Part shown: piece after piece, positions 1 through 11,161 of the stretch
Numbering within the stretch: the first letter of the stretch is position 1
Layout: each line of letters begins with the position of its first letter
From: Cinclus cinclus
Taxonomy: Eukaryota; Chordata; Aves; Passeriformes; Cinclidae
Length of the DNA stretch: 64,000 nt
NCBI RefSeq assembly: GCF_963662255.1
Contig: NC_085067.1
Location: 1,116,001 to 1,180,000 of the forward strand
Direction of reading: 5' to 3'
Notes under the pieces: model-generated
The model's input: only the letters and a program-made list of their open reading frames with translations
The model's database searches: none
What the model was told of the DNA's origin: nothing
Made by a program: the position numbers and the translations under genes

Positions 1-837
1 CCAGTAATTATGTGACAGAGCCTGGCGGGTGATGCATTGGGAAATTAATGGCTGCATTGGATTTTATCCTTTGCTTGTCTCCCTGGCAGAGGCAGCACAT
101 GCTGGGGAGCACGGGGGGTGGCCAGGCAGGGACCCCACACTGCAGGGGCTTCAGAGAGGAGTGGGGGCAAGGAGAATCATCCTGGTTTAAAGAGGAATTC
201 CATCAGCCAGGCCCAGCGTGGAGCAGCCCAGGGTGGTGAAGGTGCTCTGGAGGAGCCACTCCTCATTCCCATGGGTGGTTTTGGCCTCGTTACTGACAGT
301 GCTGGGAGCCCTACAGTTACCAGTCTGTCTGCTGTCCCAAACCAAATAATAATGAAATGAATGATCTTTGCTGTTTGGCTCAGATGTGCTCCAGGATGGG
401 AATCCCACGGATCCTTTTCAGAGCAGGTTCCAAGCAGAAGAAACCTTGTGTCTTGTTTTACTGTAGGATGCCACTTTTGGATCTTTTTAGATGCATGAAG
501 GACTGAGCTTCTTCCTGCAGTGCCATGGAGAAAATTCAGTAGATACGAAACAATTTGGGGCTGCTGCTGCTCGACCTCGGCCACAGCAGCCAGTGTTTGA
601 CAGGGCACTGGGCTGAAGTGTATTGAGGTTAAAATACATCAGCTTTAATCAGTGATTTTGTAATAGAAAATCTTGTGTGCTTGATAAATCATCTCCAGTG
701 CAATTAGTGACCACCTCTGAAGTGCAGTTGAAGTTAATCTGTAGCAAATTTAGCCAGTAACTTTTAATAGTCTTTTCCATCAGGAGAATTATTTTCCATG
801 GGAAGATGCTACTCAGAATGCTCATCCAGAGCTGTTT

Positions 838-1030
838 TATTTAGGAAGAAGTTCTTCTCTGTGAGGGTGGTGAGGCACAGGTTGCCCAGAGAAGCTGTGG
901 CTGCCCCATCCCTGGAAGTGTCCAGGGGCTTGGACCAGCCTGGGACAGTGGAAGGTGTCCCTGCACATGGCAGGGGGTTGGAACAGCTTTGGTACCCTCC
1001 AAAGCCCTGCCACAGCCAGTTATCCATATT
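838..1030 (+). mobile_element. CR1-type LINE, truncated 3' fragment
   Basis: The words 'gaagttcttctctgtgaggg' and 'gcccagagaagctgtggctg', followed by 'ccctggaagtgtccagg' and 'ggacagtggaaggtgtccct', are the standard order of the avian CR1 3' untranslated end read in sense. The typical final 'atgattctgtgattc' is missing, so the copy is diverged or cut short at its 3' end. It has no coding capacity. Confidence 0.75.
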
Positions 1031-1969
1031 TTATTCCCTTTTCTCCCAGCAGGAGCTGGGAGACAGAATTGTTGGTGGCTCTAATTAGACTTCACTCCCC
1101 ACAAGATGCAGACAAGTTGTTGCAGAGTTTGAAGTGGGGTTCAGCACGTGCTCTCCAGTGCATGAGATCTTCGAGCACAGGATGGTGTCTCGTGCATTTT
1201 AATCCCTAAACAGGTAAAATACTGCCAGAGCTGAGGGTAACTTGCCTCTCCAGCAGCAGTTGCAGGCTGTTAGCCATTAGTGGAACAACTGCTAACTCAG
1301 GCAGCTTGCACTGGACTGACACACTCCTGTCAGTATTTCCATGCCGATTCTCCCCCCAAATGCTTTAGAAGTGAATACATAATTACAGTGATGGTTCTTC
1401 TTTTCTCCCTCTCTTCTTTCTGAAATAGAAAGCTGCCAGAGGAGCAGAGTAGTATTTCCTTGCAGCAGATGCTGGTGTGCATCTGGCTCCGTGTGAGCTC
1501 GAGAAGCACGGTGGGTTAGGAGTTGCCAGAGAATGCAAAATGGATCTCCAGGTATATAAACCTGAACTGTTTAAAAATAGTAAACTCTCACTGCTGGGGC
1601 CTTTGTGAGCATTTCCCGATGGTTAAGAGAGCCCAGAATTCTGTGCCCTGATGAGGGATTGGTGTGGCTGGTGCCACCAGCTCTCCCCCAGCACCGTGTG
1701 CTGGGCAGCAGCTTGCCTGGTTCAGACCCTCCCACAGGAGGGGATGGCTGCACAGAACTGGGGGTTTGCAGGCTGAATGCCTCTTCTGTTACCTGGATAG
1801 CCCCCTGTGCTGCTGAGCATCCCCCCAGCCCCCGGGCTCCAGCAGCAGCAGGAATGTGCCCCCCAGGCAAGGCCCTCCTGCTACTATGACTTGAATTATG
1901 CAGCAAAACAAAGAACGGTTTTGGTTTAATTTTTCTCCTGTATTGTCTGTTATTGTACAAAAGGCTTCA

Positions 1970-2170
1970 ATTTCAAATTACAGGAGTGATAGCCAGTTAA
2001 TGTGGTACAGTGGGAGGCCGGAGTTGCTGTTGCTATGGCAATGGAGTTCGGCTCATTTGTTTTGTAGATGAGTAATTACTACGCAATTAGAGTAGGCTAA
2101 AAATAAAGGGGCCTTTTGTTCCCTCTTACTCATTAATATTAATAAAAGACCTGTCCGGGCTGTGGTAAAC
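1970..2170. other. AT-rich candidate conserved non-coding block
   Basis: An AT-rich stretch low in repeats, with several homeodomain-type cores (TTAATG, TAATTAC, CAATTAG, AATTAATG) and little CpG, sits in otherwise GC-rich intron. Such composition often marks vertebrate conserved non-coding elements. Conservation itself cannot be seen from one genome. Confidence 0.25.
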
Positions 2171-2671
2171 AATTAATGCAGACGTGGTTGCCCATGGTAA
2201 AATTAACAGCAGCTTTTGTGCTCCTTGGCGTGAGGTGAAGGCGCCGGCATCACCTGGCTCGGCTCTTCCTTCGTTTTTAATGGAAAAAATGGTTACAGAG
2301 GGGTCTGTTATATCCCAGCATCTGAGCTTTAGCTCTTATTTGCCAGTTGGATGGGTGGTAATAAGTGTTAAAGCTTCATGTGCAGGCACGGCCAGCGGGA
2401 AGAGCGCTGGGGTCAGCGCCTGCGGCAGAGGGCTCCGACAGGAACCCAGCAGCAGCAGCAGCTCCTGATGCACAGCTCCTCGTTCATCCCCCTGGGATAA
2501 ATGCCAGGGCTGGAGCAAGAAACTTGCCCAAAAACCTGAGCGTGGGCAAGGACAAGCGTGCTGCTGCTGAAGTGACTCCAGCATGGCATGTTACAAACAG
2601 GGATCGACAAAAAAGAGTGTGAGGAGCGGTCCCAAGCATTTGATGTGAAGTAAAAAGATGACAGTACACTT

Positions 2672-2896
2672 AGCCTGGATATTAGGATGAAATTCTTCCC
2701 TGTGAGGGTGAGGAGGCCCTGGCACAGGGTGCCCAGAGAAGCTGTGGCTGCCCCTGGGTCCCTGGAAGTGTCCAAGGCCAGGCTGGACAGGACTTGGAGC
2801 AGCCAGGGACAGTGGAAGATGTCCCTGCCCATGGCAAGGAATGGGACTGCCTGGGCTTTAAGGTCCCATCCAAACTATTCTGTGATTCTACAAGGT
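2672..2896 (+). mobile_element. CR1-type LINE, truncated 3' fragment
   Basis: Sense-oriented CR1 3' end: 'attaggatgaaattcttccc', 'gcccagagaagctgtggctg', 'ccctggaagtgtccaaggcc', 'ggacagtggaagatgtccct', then 'aggtcccatccaaactattc' and 'tctgtgattctac' at its tail. The 3' end looks complete. The 5' part is missing, as is usual for these elements. Confidence 0.9.
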
Positions 2897-3249
2897 ATGT
2901 AAACATTAATCACATCATATTTTAAATTAACTGTAAAACCAGTTAAATTGGCAGGAACCAGTTAGGAAAACGGCTTAACAGGATGGCATTTATCTGCCCC
3001 TTTGGTTTATTTGTGAGTTACAGCAGAGCTGGTGAATATCCCGTGCCTGCAGGGAGGGATGATGGGTGCTCACCTGCTCCCTGCATCATCCCTGGGGTGC
3101 TCAGCACCCCTGGAAAACACTGTCAGGAGGACAGGACCTCTCCAAAGGGCAAATACCCGAGCCCAGAACCCTGAATCCTCTGCTGGGGGGCTGTGGTTGC
3201 AGGGAACTGCATCCCTCCCAAACTGTTTTAACTAATGGAGGGAATCGTA

Positions 3250-3460
3250 GCAGAGCCTTTGTAAGGTCGACATTTGTTTGTTGTTAAGGATCTAATTAGA
3301 AACATGAGAGGAAGCTGAATGGCTGCTTGCTCGGCTAATTAGCGACATGCACGAAGACCACTTTGAACTTCAAGGACACAAAGCTATTAGCGCTTACATC
3401 AAAAATGGATTAAACTTCTGTGCTTTTATAATGATTAAAGATGAGCTGCTCGAGAGGAAA
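3250..3460. other. AT-rich candidate conserved non-coding block
   Basis: The block contains repeated homeodomain-type cores (TCTAATTAG, GGCTAATTAGC), TTTGTTTGTTGTT and GATTAAA in sequence free of repeats. It is a candidate enhancer in the MSI2 intron, by composition only. Confidence 0.25.
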
Positions 3461-5497
3461 TCCTTTTGTAAGGCAGTGACAAGAGCTGGCTCCCTGACTG
3501 CAGCTCCTCCGAGCGAAGCTTTGTGTGGCCCCCGTGTCACACTCGGCCCTGCGCGAGTGACACCGCTGACACACGCCATGGAAAATGGGATTAGGCAATA
3601 AATATTGATCGTTGGCAAAAAATTACAGCTGAGCTGCAAAGTGCAGTTATTTGTCCTGCTGCATAACTGCAGGAATTAGAACGGCTGGGTTTGAAAGCGC
3701 TGGATTCTGTGTCTTTTCTTCTGCAAATTGGTGCACATCAGCAGCTTCCAGATGTGGAGACGCCTTGGATGGGCCAAGTGCAGTACTTCACAGAAGCGGG
3801 GGCTCGCATGCAGCAGTGGGTTTGTAAAACACCTGCACCAGGTGAATTTTTATCTTGCCTAAGCTTGTGGAAGTACCCAGCTCTTGTTCGTGGCTCATCT
3901 CAGGTAGCTGAGCAGTTGGTTTGTGTCGCGCTGCGGCTGGAGGAGCAGCCTGCCAGGAGGACACCGAGGCTGCAGCAGGAGCAGTTGCCACAAGGTCCCA
4001 GGTGCCATTATCACGCCATTGTGCCCAGCTCCAGGAAGGTGGGCAGCACTCAGCCCTCCCTCCCGGTGCCCACTCACTTCCAGCAGTAATTGCTGAGCAG
4101 AGCCAGCTCACCACCCACTGCTTGCTGTCATTACCCTGCGATATTTTGATGTGTGAAGCCTTTTCCAAAGGGGCTGCAGAGGCAGAACAACCTTTGAAAG
4201 TGTGACTGCAGCTAGAAAATAACGTACAAATAGTACCTTGTTAGGGCAGATCTCGGTGTGTCTCAGCCTCATCACCACTTATTTTGCTGATGAGGCCGAC
4301 AGTTGTTGTATTTTCCTTTTTCCCTGCAGGGCCAGTGTAGCTGCAGGGGAGGGATAACCTGGGGCAGCCTGGCTGCTCCCCATTATGGAGCGTGTCGAGG
4401 TGACAGGGAAGGCACAGCGCTCACGTTTGATTTTCCAGTCAGGACTGAGCCAGCTGTCATCTGCAGCTCTTCACACTTGCAGAGGAGCCGTGTCTGCCAC
4501 GGGGTTCTTAGAGAGAGAGTTTGCTTTTCAAGTGTGCTTGGGAAGAGCAGGAGCAGAGGGATGCAGGTCCCCATGAGAGATGTACAACATGGCAGCTCTC
4601 ATCGTGACGCCAGCGTTATTTGTTTTTCTGGTTTGTCTCCCACTTTCCCTTCCAGCGACTTGGGAGCTGTTTGTACCTTGTTATTCTGCAGAATATCTGT
4701 GTGTTTCCAGCTCATTATTTCTGAGACGTTTGTGAGCTGGAGCATTGATCCAAGTTCAAGGTGTGCCACACGCTGCCTGCGACAGAAACCACGCTCTGTA
4801 AAAGCTCAGACACGAGGAAGCGATGCTTCCAGTGCCTCAACCTGACCACAAATGAAGGGGTTTGGAGCTCTGTGAGGTGACTGCTATAGAAAAAAAGAGC
4901 CTGAATATGAGCTTTTATTTCTCAGTGCTGTGCCAGTGTACTCCTGCAGCCTGAATAGGCCACTGAGAACCAGGAGCACCTAAGTCTTATTTCAGACTGG
5001 CATTAATTTGTACATCCAGTCCCGGGTAAATGACATTCTGGTTGTTAGAAGCTCTGAAAAGCAAGGTACAAACTCCCATTAACTTCAGCCCTGACTGCAC
5101 GAGGAATTAGCTTTGGCCAAGCGATCTGTAACAGGGGTGCAGTGCTGCTAATTATATTTATAAGGCTCTGAGCACTAATGATGTAAGATTTGCATGTGGT
5201 GCTGAAGTTGTGCTGGTTATTTAAAGTATCAGCGTCACGCTGTGAGTGCTGCTCTGTTAGTCATGCATGAGACAGTGTGGCCATCAGTGCTGTGCCCTGG
5301 GACACTTGGGGTCCCCATGGAAGGTGGGATTGTCCCCACACCACTCACTGTGGTTTTGCTCTGCGTCCTCTGCAGCAGTTGTGCTTGGGTGGCTGCAGAG
5401 GCAGCACAGCAGGCTGGAATTCCTGGAAACAGGTGATACTCCTTCTGTGACAGCTTTTTCTTAAAACCCAGCAGTAAATGGACCAGAGTGACTCAGA

Positions 5498-5720
5498 TTC
5501 ATAAATTCATAGAATCCTAGAATGGGTTGGGTTGGAAGGGACCTTAAAGACTACCTAGAACTACCCCATGTCGTGGGCAGGGACACCTTCCACTACACCA
5601 GGTTGCTCCAACCTGGCTTTGAAATTAAATGCCACCAGGCTGTGGGGCAGGCCCCTGTCCCAGCTGGGCTGCTCAGTGCCCTGCCCAGTGCCCCCATGCC
5701 CTGCCTGCTCCCATCCCTGT
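5498..5720 (-). mobile_element. CR1-type LINE, antisense 3' fragment
   Basis: It begins with 'tcatagaatcctagaatggg' and 'ttgggttggaagggacctta', followed by 'gggcagggacaccttccact', which is the reverse complement of the CR1 3' end. The element therefore lies on the minus strand with its 3' terminus at the left. Confidence 0.88.
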
Positions 5721-6181
5721 TGGCAGCATTCTATGTTATTATATCATTTACTCCTTCGAGCTGCAAGATGATGTTTGCAGCATGTTCTATGAATTTTTCA
5801 TAAAGATAGAAAAACAGACTAATCTTGTGAGCTTTGAGTCTTGGTGGTGGGTAATGGCTTTGATTTAAAGCATTTTGTCTTAATGATAGTTATATTGAAA
5901 ATTTCCTGCTGCTTTCAAGCACGTTTAGTTATTATCATAAACATTGATGGTGGAAATGCCTGCCAAATTGTGCGTGGCTGTTTATGGCAGATGAGAGAGT
6001 CATCCAGAAATTAGAGCACTGGATCAACAAGTTGTGAAGGAGCTCGTTTGTACAGGAATCCACCCTTAGGGCAGTGGGATGAGGCAGGAGCAAGGAGGGT
6101 CTTGAAGGAGAAAAGGGCTGCAGATGTCCAGCTCTGGTTGTAGGGCATGCTTGACAGGAGATGAAAGATTAATTTCTGATG

Positions 6182-6320
6182 AGAATCATAGAGTCATTTA
6201 TGTTGGAAAAGACTTCTAAAATTAGTGAATCTTACTTTAACCTCACACTGCCAAGCTCCCCCATCCCTGCAGAGCTGCTCACCCCCATGCATGGCTGCCC
6301 AGGGACAAGGAATATCCTGC
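6182..6320 (-). mobile_element. CR1-type LINE, older antisense fragment
   Basis: 'agaatcatagagtcatttat' and 'gttggaaaagacttctaaaa' followed by 'cacactgccaagctcccc' matches an older CR1 subfamily in reverse complement. It is more diverged than the other copies. Confidence 0.7.
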
Positions 6321-9300
6321 CTCTGCTCAAAGAGGAAACCCAGTGAATTGTGGTTTCTTTCCCTCATGAGGATTTCCTCACCTGTGCACTGTGGCAGGGA
6401 AGGCAGACACACATTCTTCACTGTCCCTCGCCTGGATTTTGTTTAAATTTTAAAATACTCATGTTTGTTACAAGTCCCCTGCAAAGGTGTTTTAAGTCTT
6501 TGGGTTTTGGTGCCACAGGAGAGGGAAAGGTGTCAGCAAGGCTCCATGGGGGCTGTGTGCAGGGGACAATGATCCCCATGCAGTGTCTGTCTTATTCCTC
6601 TGTCCAGATCGCCCCTGGTTTGTTCCCTTTGAAATACAGTATATTTTAGTGGTGCTGGAGTGGGTTTTTTGTCATCAGGTCTCATTTGCTGGTCCCTACG
6701 GGCCTGACTGTCATCCCAGTACTGTGTGAATTCCCCTTGTAGGACAGTAATGTCAAAATCCTCACGTTTCTTCTCCTTTTCCCTTCCTCTTTCCCTTCAT
6801 CATTCATGGCTGAATTGAGTTTATTTGGGTGGCATTCCAGCATCCAGCTTGTCAGGCTTTGCCCAGACCCAGCAGCGTTGGGGTCCTCGTTAGCGTAAAC
6901 GCTGCTCGTAAGGCAAATGTCAGCAGCAATCCTGACTTAGAAATTTCTCAAGAGTTCATCCAGGGAGAGTTTATCTTCCAGCAATGACCTTTCTTGTTGA
7001 ACAGGGATTAAGGTGTGAGCAGGGTCTGTGTGAGCGTGGCAGTGTGCAGGAACAGGCTCTGGATGAGCCTCCTGCCCCTGCCTCAGCCCGGGCTGCTCTG
7101 GGTTCCAGCTCTTGGCTCCTTGACACAAATCACTTGGCTGAAAGTGGAGAAGCATCTCACATGAATGTTAAATGGGGATAAAGGCACTCTGCTGAGGATG
7201 GGTTGGTAATAAAGCCTCACTGCAGGAGGAGGTCCAGCTCTTGCTGTGCCAGCCCTGCACAGCAGCTCCCAACTCCACCAGCACCAATACTGGCATTAAA
7301 AAAAAAAAAAAAACAACCTTGCTGGGGCTGCTTTATGAACCCACATTTTTTTGTATCGTTCTGTGTCCCATCTTGCTTTCCCTGACTGCTTTTCACTGTT
7401 CCCCAAGTCACTGTGGCACTGGGCAGAGTAAGGCTGAGGCTCCCCAAATCCTGTCCCTCTGGCCTGCAGGCAAACATTCACCTGCTGATCAAAATTCACG
7501 GTTTCAGAGTCTTTTCTGTAGGAAAAACCACAGTAAATTCAAAGTGAAGGAAGCAAGACATTAACCTGCCCTGTTCCATCACTGCCAGAGCTCCTGGCTG
7601 CTGGCCCTTGATCTCCATCAGCTCAGGAAGGAGCTTCTGTAGCCCAGAGGATGGAGGATCACTGGGGCTGAAGATAAAAGGTGGTTGGCTGTGACTTACA
7701 GGCACATCTAATCTTTTCCACATCTCTCCTGACCTTGATCTATCACAGGGCTTCCTGGGGACACCTGGGGTTGTGAATTTTGCATAGAGGAAGCCTTTGA
7801 GCTGGAGGTGCTGAGGCACAGTCTCAGAGCTGTGAGGTTGCCCACTGTAGGATGGCTTCCTGCAGTATTGGTTGGGAAATGGGACCTGAAATGGGTCCTT
7901 TGCTGCCAGGACTTCCTGAGTGCTGGCAGTTCTTGGAAAGGGAGAAGATGGCCCTGCCAACCCTCAGTTAATGCTGAATCAGTCTGATGGATCCAGAGTC
8001 AGGGGATTTGTGGTCAGCTCAGCCCAAGCCTCTGCTGGGACCAGGCAGTGGGTCAGGCTTTGCTCCTGGTCCTGGTATCAGGACACAATCAGTGATTCCC
8101 TCCCCTCCATGGAAAGCACAATCCCCTGGCAGCTTTTCAGCAGCAAGCTTCCAAACATCTGCCCCAGTTCCTGTTCTTGCCATGGAATGTTGGCAGCCAG
8201 GGGAAAAGTCTCCGATTCCTTCCAGCCTGCAAGAAATTAATGTCAGTGCTCTGCAATTCCCACTGTTCACAGCAGCCTTGGGCAACTTCTGGCAGAAAAT
8301 TTTCATCAGGAATTTCGTCTTAAGGACACAGGTTTCCAAAAAGTATTAGCTTTCCTTAGTGATGCAGTATCTGGAGTCTAGAGGCATTTTTCCTTCTTCC
8401 TTTTAGTCTCAGGGTATTCCAGGTTTGGGTAAAACAAACTTGTTTCCAGGTAGTTCTTTCCAGAGCACACCAGGGTTTGCATGTTGGGGAAGTTGTTCAG
8501 GGTCCCTTTGCTGTTGGGATGGTAAAGCTGCCTCTGGCTCTAGGTGAGCTCACCTGAGCTCCTGGAAGAAAACAAATACTTAGCAACTAACCATGGCTGA
8601 GCAAATCATTAAAATACAGCTTTCTGAGCCTCCTGCTAATTATGGGAGCTTTGTGTTTCATATATAGGCTCTGGAGCAAAGTGTTGGCTCTGGAAAAGCT
8701 TCCAGCTTCTTCTGTGGAGTTTTTCAGGCACCACGTGGAGAGGTGCCAGGGCATCCCAGCCTCCACACAGCACTTGCCAGGCTGTGGAGCAGCCTTTGGC
8801 ATGCCCGTGTGAGCAGTGTGGAGTGTTGAACCCCTGGTCAGTAGATGAAAAATTACCTTTTCATTCCCTACCTGAATAACCCACTGCCAGCTCTTCCCGC
8901 AGGTGTGAAACCCTTACTTCCAGTCTGTAGAGATGCAAACGAGAGTGGTGGGGTGGGATGTGGGGGCACAGAGGGTCTCTCTGGTTCCTCAGTTGGTTCT
9001 TTTGGAGGTTTCTGGTGCTGCTGTGGGGTTTGCAGGAGTGTTTTGCTAACAGGATGCCCCTGGCCGTGCCGTGTCCCGCTGTCACTCGGAGCAGCCAACT
9101 GGGTTTGCTGTGTGACTTGGCAGGAAAATTCACATCCATTTTATTGAACCAACGGGAAGAAAAGGGGGGAAAAGTGCTGGCTTCTAGTAATAAAGGGCTT
9201 TGGAACATCTCAGCTGGATATTTTTCTTCACGAGTGAGAAGGCCAAATGTTATCTTGACATTTAATCTTTAATAATAAAAAAAGGCTCTTTGTTTGCCAG

Positions 9301-10227
9301 CGAAGTCCAAAATCTGTTTACTCTCTCATGCCTTATTTCTTTTAACTTGCTAGCTTAGATGTCCTACTTACCCTCCCCTGCTACCAGTTCAGAGCCGTGG
9401 TGAATCATTTATGGTCCAGAGCTGACTTCCCTGTCACCACAGAGCCACCAGCTGCCAGGTGTCCTCTTCTTGACCAGTTCATTCATCTGAGAACTGGGGA
9501 CCCTTTGGGTGGGCGATGCAGGGGAAGGGACCAGGGCAGGAGGGGTCCAGCCTGTGCCCACCACTTTGGTGAGAGCACAGGGCTGGCTCCAGGCCCAGGA
9601 GAGCGCTGTGGTCATTCCATGGAGCTCTGACCCATGGGCAAAGGTCACTCCAGGCCACCAGACTTCATAACCCAATCTGGTGTTCAGTGAAGATCGCGGG
9701 GAGTTGCAGCCAGAGGAAAAGGCTGAAGGAGCCTTGGGGCAGCCTGGAGGGGTGGAGATGGAGGTGCCGGGGTCTGGGGCAGGCTGTGGTGATGTGCCAT
9801 GGTGTCCTGGCACTGCCCACGGTGGGGACACGATGGGTGTGGCAGACCAGGCTCCCTGTGCTCCCCAGGTACTCACAGGTACCACCCAGGTGTAGCTCCA
9901 GCTTCCTGCAGCCATCTCCATCCAGCTCCTCCCAGTCCGCTGACTTTTCTTTGCCATTGAAACTTCTTCCTCATAAATTCTACATCCAAGAGCAGCTGTG
10001 AGAAATGCCAGAAGCCTGACCATCTAACATGCTTTAATATCTAAATTTCTCCTTCCGTTTCATTCTTATTTACATTGTTTTTCTTTCTCAAAAAAAAAAA
10101 ATTAAGGGAGAAAAAAAACTAAATTTTCTTTTACTTCCACATTAGGAGGTGAGTTGTCATCCACCCTCTGGAATTATTTTTTGCTTTTGATCTTTATTTA
10201 TTTGTTTAATTTTGGTTGATGTCCCAA

Positions 10228-10710
10228 GCATGGTTTTGGAGACGAAGGTAGGTCTTCGCTCTCCAAATCAAAAGGAAAAAAAAATAAATAAAACAACACT
10301 CTCCTTGGTCATATTTAAAAGAGAAAAATCCAAACTGTTCCATTCCATATCATTGAAAGAAAAAAAAAAATCAACTATTGAACTATTTCTACAGCTTACT
10401 GTTCTAAAAGGGCGGGTTTTTTCCAAAAGTATCGAATGGATCCAAAAAAACGATTTTCCTAGATGTGATTCAAGTTATTTGCTGTCAACATTTTAATATC
10501 AATATTACCACAATGTGTAGTCTCAAACTAGTTCCTTTGTAGTTTGCATGGGATGTGAATGCTGTCTCGGCGTGCCCAGACCTAGAGAACTTGTTACTAC
10601 TGCATGAGCATCAAGTCAGATGTTGAAAAATACCTATTATATTTTGTGATAATTTGGTGAAAATGAGCACCTCCAGTCTCTGGTTGCAGTAGTGTGTTGA
10701 ATGATTGTTC

Positions 10711-10742
<32 letters not shown>

Positions 10743-10908
10743 TTAATATATATCCATATATATATATATATTTGGAGCTCTAAGCTTCGTAGTAGTCCGG
10801 GCTGACTCTTCTCCAGTACTTGCTCTCCTCTCGCATGGCCTTGGTTAAGTGTTAGAATTGGGCCTAGGCTGTTTATTCTGGTGTTTGGCTTTGTAATACC
10901 GGTGCATG
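10228..10908 (+). promoter_or_regulatory. GCATG (RBFOX-type) cluster upstream of MSI2 alternative exon
   Basis: Five GCATG motifs lie in the 725 nt before the exon: 10228-10232, 10546-10550, 10602-10606, 10833-10837 and 10904-10908. Three of them are the preferred TGCATG. The surrounding intron is AT-rich and free of CR1. RBFOX proteins bind UGCAUG, and upstream sites usually favour skipping of the following exon or a change in acceptor choice. That they act here on MSI2 is inference. Confidence 0.4.
10711..10772 (+). repeat. T-tract and (TA)n upstream of the MSI2 exon
   Basis: A run of about 18 T is followed by T-rich sequence and an imperfect (TA)n stretch (atatatatccatatatatat). It lies about 180 nt before the acceptor and is simple sequence. 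Confidence 0.8.
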
Positions 10909-10952
10909 CCCGGCGTCTGGCCTCATACCCAGCTTTATTCTCTGCACACCAG

Positions 10953-11161
10953 TCTTGAATAGCTACAGTGCTCAACCGAATTTTGGCGCACCCGCTTCCC
11001 CGGCAGGCTCCAACCCAGCTCGGCCCGGAGGCTTCCCCGGTGCCAACAGCCCCGGGCCCGTCGCGGATCTCTACGGCACGGCCAGCCAGGACTCCGGCGT
11101 GGGTAACTACATAAGTGCAGCCAGCCCGCAGCCGGGCTCCGGCTTCGGACACGGCATCGCC
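10953..11161 (+). CDS. MSI2: MSI2 penultimate coding exon with two alternative acceptors
   Basis: The exon is 209 nt. It starts with the last two bases of a split codon (TC) and ends in phase 0, encoding 69 full residues from [10 protein letters not shown] to GFGHGIA. The donor is GCC/gtaagt at 11162. A second in-frame acceptor (ccccggcag/GCTCC) starts the exon at 11007, 54 nt downstream, and removes 18 residues. This gives the shorter Gly-Ser-Asn-Pro junction known from the main human isoform. The exon is GC- and CpG-rich, unlike the AT-rich intron before it. An open reading frame continues past the donor to 11305, but that is intron read-through, not protein. Confidence 0.95.

Larger units (their letters stand above)
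1..10952 (+). other. MSI2: MSI2 intron (3' part), no coding exon seen
   Basis: This is the intron upstream of the alternative MSI2 exon. I looked for the adjacent upstream coding segments (the GYPGFAPSYGYQF and A/V-rich stretches of Musashi-2) and found none, so the preceding exon lies left of the window. The stretch holds four CR1 fragments (about 838, 2672, 5498 and 6182), short CAG and poly(A) tracts, and AT-rich homeodomain-motif-rich blocks at 1970-2170 and 3250-3460. The last 750 bases contain a GCATG cluster. The remaining sequence shows nothing that I can name. Confidence 0.8.
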
